Source: Nitrospiria bacterium
Lineage (GTDB): Bacteria; Nitrospirota; Nitrospiria; JACQBZ01
NCBI GenBank assembly: GCA_035498035.1
Contig: DATKAN010000045.1
Span: forward strand, 1-40,698
Length of the DNA stretch: 40,698 bases
Direction: 5' to 3'
The stretch's first letter is position 1, and every line of letters starts with the position of its first letter. The notes beneath the pieces are model-generated. The model ran no database searches and had not been told where the DNA came from. It saw only the letters and a program-made list of their open reading frames with translations. This document shows positions 36,140 through 40,698 of the stretch, piece by piece. The translations under genes were made by a program, and so were the position numbers.

Positions 36140-36235
36140 GGACCTTAATTAATTATTGCTGAACTTAATTACGGAGCTACGATTTTTCATTACGAATCCA
36201 GAAGAATGCTTTTCAAACAACAGCGGGGGGGTGCC

Positions 36236-38929
36236 ATGTTCAGAAAATCACTAAAATTATGTAAGCCGTTCGGATTTCTGTTGATCTTGGCTGCCTATAT
36301 GCCAGCCGTCCCCGCTCTGGCTGCTTCCATCAATTTTACGGACCCGCTCTTCAGTGATTGCGACTCTCAAACTTCTTGCGAGAAAACGGTGGGCGACGTC
36401 AAGATTAGGATTGAAGGTTGGAAGGATGCCGACCCCAAAGATGGGATATTAAATCCGTTGGTCGATACTCCGGCGCCCCTGTATTGGAAATCGGTAGATG
36501 ATAATGGATATCACGATGGATTCGGTGTCAAAACCGGCGAAATCGATGAGATTGAAAGACCCGAGTTCCTGGTCGTGAGATTCCTGAACGCCGACGACCC
36601 GGGAGGACCTGGGAATTGGCATTATATAAAGCACATGCTTAGCGAGCTCAATATCACAAACCTCTTTAATGAAAATGGATATCTGGAAAGAGGCGCTTAC
36701 AAGTTTACCGTAAATGAGGTCGATGGGGACTGGGTCGCCTTCCTGGCCGATGCCGGTCAAGTTCCAGGCTCGACGAACGGCGTGCTTGCCCTTCCTGTCC
36801 CGACGCCGCCTCATAGTGACGAATATGCGGATTACATCACATTTACCGCACCGGAACCCGGATACACAATTCCCAACGGACAAAATTTTGAGTTCTCCTT
36901 GGCGGGCTTGAATGCCGAGGCCCTCTATACCTTGAGCGTCTCTAGGTTTGGCACAGGGAGCGGTACCGTCACAAGCAGTCCTCCGGGAATTAACTGTGGA
37001 TTAGTTTGCACCAAGACTTATGATAACGGGACGGTTGTTGCACTGACGGCGACACCTGACGCGGGGTCCACCTTTTCGGGCTGGACGGGAGACTGTGACG
37101 GATCAGGTCATGTGACCATCAATTCTGATAAGAGCTGCACGGCGACCTTTACCCTCAACACCTACACCCTGACGATCAATGCCGCGGGAACCGGATCGGG
37201 GACGACGACGGGCGCGGGGACCTATAACTCCGGCCAGACCGCGACGGTTTCAGCAACCGCCAACACCGGCTCTACGTTTACCGGATGGACCGGTCCGAAC
37301 GCTGCGGAATGCGGCAGCGGTTCCGTTTTGATGAACGCCGACAAGAGCTGCACCGCCAACTTCACCCTCAATACTTACACGCTCGCGCTGACCACGGCGG
37401 GCACCGGCTCCGGCACCGTCAACGGCGCGGGGACGTACAACTATAATCAAACCGCCACCGTCTCGGCTTCCGCCAACACCGGCTCCACGTTTACCGGATG
37501 GACCGGTCCGAACGCTGCGGAATGCGGCAGCGGCTCCGTTTTGATGAACGCCGACAAGAGCTGCACCGCAAATTTCACTATCGATACATTCACGTTGACC
37601 ATAACAACGACAGGATCCGGCTCCGGTACCGTGAATGGGACCGGCACCTACAATTACGGCCAGATCGCTACTGTCTCGGCCATCGCCGATATCGGCTCGT
37701 ACTTTATCGGTTGGACCGGTCCCGATGCGGTGGAATGCGGCACCGGCTCGGTTTTGATGAACGGGAACAAGAGCTGCACCGCCAAGTTTGACCTTCCGGG
37801 GCCGCCTTCCGATGCCATCGCGGACCTGGTTCTCTGCCAGACAAACTTTACGAGCAAAAATCCCGACGCCGGGCTTTCCTCCACCAACGCGGTCGGCTGC
37901 AATCTTCCCTTTGCCGTGGCGATCGATCGAAGCGTGTTTCCGAACCATGTCTATATCTCCGACTTCAGCAACAACCGGGTGCTGGGCTGGGCCAATGAGT
38001 CCGCCCTGACCAGCGGCGCCCCCGCCGAAATCGTGTTCGGACAGCCGGACTTCACCTCCAACTCCTGCAACCAGGCCGGTCCGCCCACCGCATCGACGCT
38101 GTGCGGTCCTAGGGGAATTGCGGTGGACAGCGCCGGGAACCTGTATGTCGTGGATCAGAGCAACGGACGGGTCGCAATCTACTTTACGCCGTTCACCACC
38201 GACACGGTCGCGGATCAAGTGATCGGGCAGCCCAATTTGACCTCCGGCGGCTGCAGCAATCCAAGCTCATCGGTCGCGAGCGCCACCAGCCTCTGCGTTC
38301 CCACCGGGATCGCGCTGGATGCGTCGGACAATGTGTTCGTGGCCGATTTTGGAAACAACCGGGTGGCGGAGTACAATACCCCATTGACCACGGATGCGGT
38401 GGCCGATCTGGTCATCGGGCAGGCGAATTTCACCACCCTGGCGGCCGGGACCGGCGCCGCCGGCCTGAAGCAGCCGTACGCCGTGACGTTGGATGCGAAC
38501 GGCAATCTTTACGTGGCCGATTTCGGAAACAATCGTGTCCTGGAATATAATGCGTCCCTGGGCACCGGGATGGCGGCCAACCGGGTCTTTGGCCAGGCCA
38601 ATTTCACCGCGACGGCCGGAAACCGGGGAAGCATCACGCCTTCGGCCATCACGCTTTATAATCCGATGGGCTTGGTGGTGGATGGCAACGGAAACTTGTA
38701 CGTCGTCGATCGCTCAAACAACCGGGTGCTCGAATACAACACCCCCCTGACGACCGACGCCACGGCGGATCGGGTCTTCGGCCAGACGGGATTCACCACG
38801 AGCCAATGCAACAAGGGGGGTCTCGGCGCCGGCACCTTCTGCCTCCCGAGCAGTGTGGCGATCGATACATTGGGTGACGTCTGGGTGGTCGATTACGGCA
38901 ACAACCGTGCATTTGAGTTTGCCCATTAA
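36236..38929 (+). CDS. Large secreted protein with four Gly/Thr-rich repeats and six-bladed NHL propeller
   Basis: I start at ATG 36236, six bases after a G-run ribosome site, because it gives a standard signal peptide (M-F-R-K-S, a hydrophobic core, then A-L-A-A). ATG 36206 adds ten residues. The 897-aa protein has an N-terminal domain of about 210 residues of unknown family. Four Gly/Thr-rich bacterial-repeat domains follow (about 235-520), each with G-W-T-G and ending in K-S-C-T-A. Then come six NHL units (about 525-897), each with A-D-x-V-x-G-Q-x-x-F and N-L-Y-V-V-D-x-x-N-N-R-V, enough for a full six-bladed beta-propeller. No PEP-CTERM or LPXTG anchor is seen. A role in surface adhesion or matrix is likely but not shown. 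Confidence 0.88.
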   Translation: MFRKSLKLCKPFGFLLILAAYMPAVPALAASINFTDPLFSDCDSQTSCEKTVGDVKIRIEGWKDADPKDGILNPLVDTPAPLYWKSVDDNGYHDGFGVKTGEIDEIERPEFLVVRFLNADDPGGPGNWHYIKHMLSELNITNLFNENGYLERGAYKFTVNEVDGDWVAFLADAGQVPGSTNGVLALPVPTPPHSDEYADYITFTAPEPGYTIPNGQNFEFSLAGLNAEALYTLSVSRFGTGSGTVTSSPPGINCGLVCTKTYDNGTVVALTATPDAGSTFSGWTGDCDGSGHVTINSDKSCTATFTLNTYTLTINAAGTGSGTTTGAGTYNSGQTATVSATANTGSTFTGWTGPNAAECGSGSVLMNADKSCTANFTLNTYTLALTTAGTGSGTVNGAGTYNYNQTATVSASANTGSTFTGWTGPNAAECGSGSVLMNADKSCTANFTIDTFTLTITTTGSGSGTVNGTGTYNYGQIATVSAIADIGSYFIGWTGPDAVECGTGSVLMNGNKSCTAKFDLPGPPSDAIADLVLCQTNFTSKNPDAGLSSTNAVGCNLPFAVAIDRSVFPNHVYISDFSNNRVLGWANESALTSGAPAEIVFGQPDFTSNSCNQAGPPTASTLCGPRGIAVDSAGNLYVVDQSNGRVAIYFTPFTTDTVADQVIGQPNLTSGGCSNPSSSVASATSLCVPTGIALDASDNVFVADFGNNRVAEYNTPLTTDAVADLVIGQANFTTLAAGTGAAGLKQPYAVTLDANGNLYVADFGNNRVLEYNASLGTGMAANRVFGQANFTATAGNRGSITPSAITLYNPMGLVVDGNGNLYVVDRSNNRVLEYNTPLTTDATADRVFGQTGFTTSQCNKGGLGAGTFCLPSSVAIDTLGDVWVVDYGNNRAFEFAH
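37160..37798 (+). repeat. Three in-frame 213-bp tandem repeats
   Basis: Units begin at 37160, 37373 and 37586, each exactly 213 bp (71 codons). Units one and two are nearly identical over their last 120 bp (about 37262-37365 against 37475-37578), while the third is more diverged. This points to a recent duplication or gene conversion inside the secreted-protein gene. Confidence 0.85.
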
Positions 38930-38955
38930 AATTGCAGCCATCGGGCTGCTCCTTC

Positions 38956-38985
38956 AAGCGGTTTCCCGGCCTTGAATAACCGCTT
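38956..38985 (+). other. Hairpin after the NHL-protein gene
   Basis: AAGCGGTT (38956-38963) pairs with AACCGCTT (38978-38985) around a 14-base loop. There is no T-run, so it is at best a weak terminator or mRNA 3'-end protector. Confidence 0.3.
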
Positions 38986-39046
38986 CGGATAGGGAAGTTT
39001 GTATTACGCCGTAGTCCGTTCGGATGACGGAAAGGAGAGAGATACA

Positions 39047-39400
39047 ATGGATAGGATCTTAAGATTACACTCGGCACCTTTGGCAATCGGTCTTTTTGTG
39101 CTTATGATCTGCAGCCTGGGACCCTCGACGGCGCGGGCCTACGCACCGATCGACGATCTCGTGGCCTCGGTCAATCAGCTTTTGCAATCTAATCAGATCT
39201 TCAATGAAGCGGTAGCAAGCGATCTGATTGATACGCTTCAAACTGCGGGAACGATGGCCGATCAAGGAAATAATGCCACCGCCCGCCAGCTTCTTACGGC
39301 TTTCGCCCAGGAGGTCAGCAGCCTGAGCGGGGATATGCTGGCTCCGGCGGCCGCCAGCCAGTTGACGAACCAAGCCGCGCAAGCGCAGTCAGGACTGTAG
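39047..39400 (+). CDS. Small secreted FIMAH-like helical protein
   Basis: ATG 39047 follows a strong AAAGGAGAG site (39031-39039), giving 117 aa. An upstream in-frame ATA/TTG-region start has no such site. Residues 1-32 form a signal peptide ending in A-R-A-Y. The rest is a Gln/Ala-rich helical domain: D-D-L-V-A-S-V-N-Q-L-L near the start and A-R-Q-L-L-T-A-F-A-Q-E-V in the middle, resembling the FIMAH domain found at the end of secreted and surface proteins. It follows the NHL-propeller gene and may be a partner or anchor. The family call is by eye. Confidence 0.7.
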   Translation: MDRILRLHSAPLAIGLFVLMICSLGPSTARAYAPIDDLVASVNQLLQSNQIFNEAVASDLIDTLQTAGTMADQGNNATARQLLTAFAQEVSSLSGDMLAPAAASQLTNQAAQAQSGL

Positions 39401-39429
39401 GGAGGAATAATTTTAGTCGAATGAAATAA

Positions 39430-39465
39430 ACAGGGGCGGATCCCCATCGTGGGATCCGCCCCTGT
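39430..39465. terminator. Bidirectional terminator between convergent genes
   Basis: ACAGGGGCGGATCCC (39430-39444) pairs exactly with GGGATCCGCCCCTGT (39451-39465) around CATCGT. On the + strand it is followed by ATTTC, and on the - strand by TTATTTCAT, so it can serve both the FIMAH-like gene and the yqhA-like gene that converge on it. Confidence 0.85.
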
Positions 39466-39475
39466 ATTTCGATCT

Positions 39476-40042
39476 CTATTTCTTCTCCGATTCCGCGTCA
39501 GATCGGTTGCTCAGATAGAGCGCCAGCGCCACCATGAGAATACCCCCTCCGAGAAAGAAGAAGCCCGTGGTGTCTTGGAGTGTCGCGTGCGTCGCGTGAT
39601 CGAGGAATAGGACGACCAGGATCAGCATAACCACCTTGACCATGCGGTCTTTCAGATCGTCCAAGGTCCGGATCACCAGGATGTTTGAGCTGCGGGGGGT
39701 TAATGCGTCCGAAGGACCCAGCTTGCTGATGAACAGCTCGTACAAGCCCCACGCGAGGATGAAGAGGAGCATGGACAGCAGGAAATCGGTGACGCCGCCG
39801 ATGGCTTGGGCCACCAGCGTGGCGTGGAAGTCGGTATCCGTCCCCAGAAAGGATCCTCCCGAAAACAACTGGTGCAGCCAGCCATAGGCCAGGTTGAAGA
39901 CATTCCCCGCAGCCATGAACGACGTGAGCATGGCGGTGACAAGGCTGGCGACGACAGCCAAAACGATGATTAGGCGGCTCTGCCAGACCACGCCCTCGAA
40001 AACGTGCTTCAGTCCCAGTGTACTCGATTTTCCGTTAGCCAT
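39476..40042 (-). CDS. YqhA/UPF0114-family inner-membrane protein
   Basis: This is the only minus-strand gene. The 188-aa protein has four predicted membrane helices: about 21-45, 80-107, 132-150 and 158-178. The UPF0114 features are F-E-x-V-V-W-x-S-R-L near residue 16 and W-G-L-Y-E-L-F-I-S-K-L near 100, then L-D-D-L-K-D-R near 128. The ATG lies seven bases after AAAGGAGG (40048-40055 on this strand). The function of the family is unknown. It is transcribed away from the exonuclease III gene and ends at the shared terminator. Confidence 0.92.
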   Translation of the reverse strand: MANGKSSTLGLKHVFEGVVWQSRLIIVLAVVASLVTAMLTSFMAAGNVFNLAYGWLHQLFSGGSFLGTDTDFHATLVAQAIGGVTDFLLSMLLFILAWGLYELFISKLGPSDALTPRSSNILVIRTLDDLKDRMVKVVMLILVVLFLDHATHATLQDTTGFFFLGGGILMVALALYLSNRSDAESEKK

Positions 40043-40544
40043 AACGACCTCCTTTCGCAGGTATTATCGCTTATTCCACCTCATAGTATACATCGGACGG
40101 GGGTCGTTTTTATTGGGTTAACATAATGAAAACCCAGCGGTTTTTTTGGCCATCTCCAGTGCGTCCTTTCGGCGATTGTAGCGTTCCTTTCATCACGCCG
40201 TCGATTACGACGGAAGACACATGCATCACACATTTTCGAACCTCGCTTGACGCACATTTTCAAACTCGTTATACTCGATCTCGGTTTCGTCGCCCGCGCC
40301 GGGGGCACAATGATTTTTGTGAACGAGGTCTACCGATTTTCCGTCGCACCGCTACCGGAGGGCCGCCCGCCGTGAAGTTGAGAACTCCATTTCAGAACCC
40401 GTCCCAGCCTTTATCCTGGAAGCCAAATTTTGGATTATATTCGATCTGTATCATTATATATAGATATATGGGTTTTAGGAGGAAATCCTGGCTAGGATCC
40501 GTCCGGAGCTTTATGAAACCAAAGAGGGAATGGGGGTCTGATCG
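40043..40544 (+). other. Non-coding gap between yqhA-like gene and exonuclease III
   Basis: No gene is convincing in these 502 bp. A strong promoter sits at 40247-40275, leaving a leader of about 260 nt before the next gene. Within the leader, an ATG at 40310 behind GGGGG opens a 21-codon frame to a TGA at 40373-40375. AGGAGG at about 40477-40482 has no start codon at the right distance. A 147-codon frame at 40126-40569 has no ribosome site, is rich in Arg, Phe and Pro and overlaps the real gene out of frame. Confidence 0.5.
40247..40275 (+). promoter_or_regulatory. Sigma-70 promoter upstream of exonuclease III
   Basis: TTGACG (40247-40252) and TATACT (40270-40275) are spaced by exactly 17 bp, each five of six to consensus. 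The expected start is near 40282. It is the only good promoter in the gap on this strand. Confidence 0.75.
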
Positions 40545-40698
40545 ATGCGTGTTGTTTCCTGGAATGTGAACGGCATTCGTGCAGCCATGAAAAAGGATTT
40601 TCCGGCTTCCATCGAGGCCATGAACGCGGACATGTTCTGCCTTCAGGAAACCAAAGCTCAGGACAAACAGGTCCTTGAGGCCTTATCGGGCATCGATG
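40545..40698 (+). CDS. xth: Exodeoxyribonuclease III (partial, N-terminus)
   Basis: The first 51 residues are present; the gene runs off the window. M-R-V-V-S-W-N-V-N-G-I-R-A-A holds the metal- and substrate-binding Asn residues, and F-C-L-Q-E-T-K-A-Q near residue 32 holds the catalytic Glu. Both are diagnostic of the ExoIII/AP-endonuclease family. The enzyme cuts DNA at abasic sites in base excision repair. A GGGGG stretch lies about 12 bases before the ATG. Confidence 0.93.
   Translation, partial: MRVVSWNVNGIRAAMKKDFPASIEAMNADMFCLQETKAQDKQVLEALSGID

Larger units (their letters stand above)
35481..36235 (+). other. Non-coding region with two tandem, diverged structured units
   Basis: No credible gene lies in these 755 bp. 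Two related units are seen. Each begins with a 20-bp box (35523-35542 and 35839-35858, 18 of 20 identical) containing TTGACA. Each contains a conserved late segment around ATAACGGG followed by C-C-T-A and ends in a GCCTTC-type hairpin with a T-run. The last 100 bp before the secreted-protein gene are AT-rich (36130-36200). Individual elements are listed separately. Confidence 0.6.

Noticed and set aside
40126-40569. 147-codon frame before exonuclease III
   Set aside because: No ribosome site, odd composition (Arg, Phe, Pro), spans the predicted promoter and overlaps the true gene in another frame.

Overview
The window is about 40.7 kb of a moderately GC-rich, gene-dense, Gram-negative bacterial chromosome. 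Outer-membrane beta-barrels with signal peptides, a PII/GlnD/adenylylatable GlnA nitrogen circuit, a Bacillus-type PurS/PurQ/PurL plus PurF set, a very long chemosensory locus and a c-type-heme chemoreceptor together fit a Nitrospirota, Methylomirabilota or deltaproteobacteria-like lineage. Nitrospirota is my best guess from gene content, but no rRNA or marker search was possible. Nearly all genes are on the + strand; only one gene near the right end is on the - strand.

Layout. (1) 1-7.1 kb is a nitrogen-control block: the tail of a porin-like gene, an outer-membrane protein, amtB, glnK, glnD and glnA, closed by a strong terminator. A 21-codon ORF and a perfect 14-bp hairpin lie in front of glnD. 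(2) 7.2-11.7 kb starts at a good sigma-70 promoter: ribBA, ribH, nusB, a stand-alone M17-aminopeptidase N-domain, purB and purS. (3) 11.7-30.9 kb is a chemosensory locus: PATAN/GAF protein, CheY, CheA, a porin plus PstS-like periplasmic protein with their own promoter, MerR-like regulator, REC-GGDEF diguanylate cyclase, CheW, MCP, CheW, heme-c MCP, zinc-ribbon receiver protein, HEAT-repeat protein, CheR, CheB, coiled-coil/GAF protein and a second CheY. (4) 31.1-35.5 kb resumes purine synthesis: purQ, purL, purF. (5) 35.5-36.2 kb is a 755-bp non-coding stretch holding two diverged copies of a structured unit, each beginning at a shared 20-bp TTGACA-containing box and ending in an intrinsic terminator. 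(6) 36.2-39.4 kb codes for a secreted NHL-propeller protein and a small FIMAH-like secreted protein. (7) A bidirectional terminator separates these from a YqhA-type membrane protein (-). (8) The start of exodeoxyribonuclease III runs off the right edge behind its own promoter.

How it works together. The nitrogen block carries ammonium entry (AmtB), its gate and sensor (GlnK), the uridylyltransferase that reads glutamine (GlnD) and the assimilation enzyme (GlnA). The purine genes cover four of the de novo steps, but the chemosensory locus sits exactly between purS and purQ, six bases after purS. The locus contains a complete phosphorelay and adaptation core, two unusually long receptors, a c-di-GMP synthase and several accessory adaptors, so its output may be surface behaviour or c-di-GMP rather than, or in addition to, flagellar rotation. 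No flagellar or pilus gene is present in the window.

The most interesting items are the tandem candidate RNAs at 35.5-36.1 kb, the heme-c chemoreceptor, the four-heptad repeats mirrored on both arms of both receptors, and the nesting of the chemosensory locus inside the purine genes.
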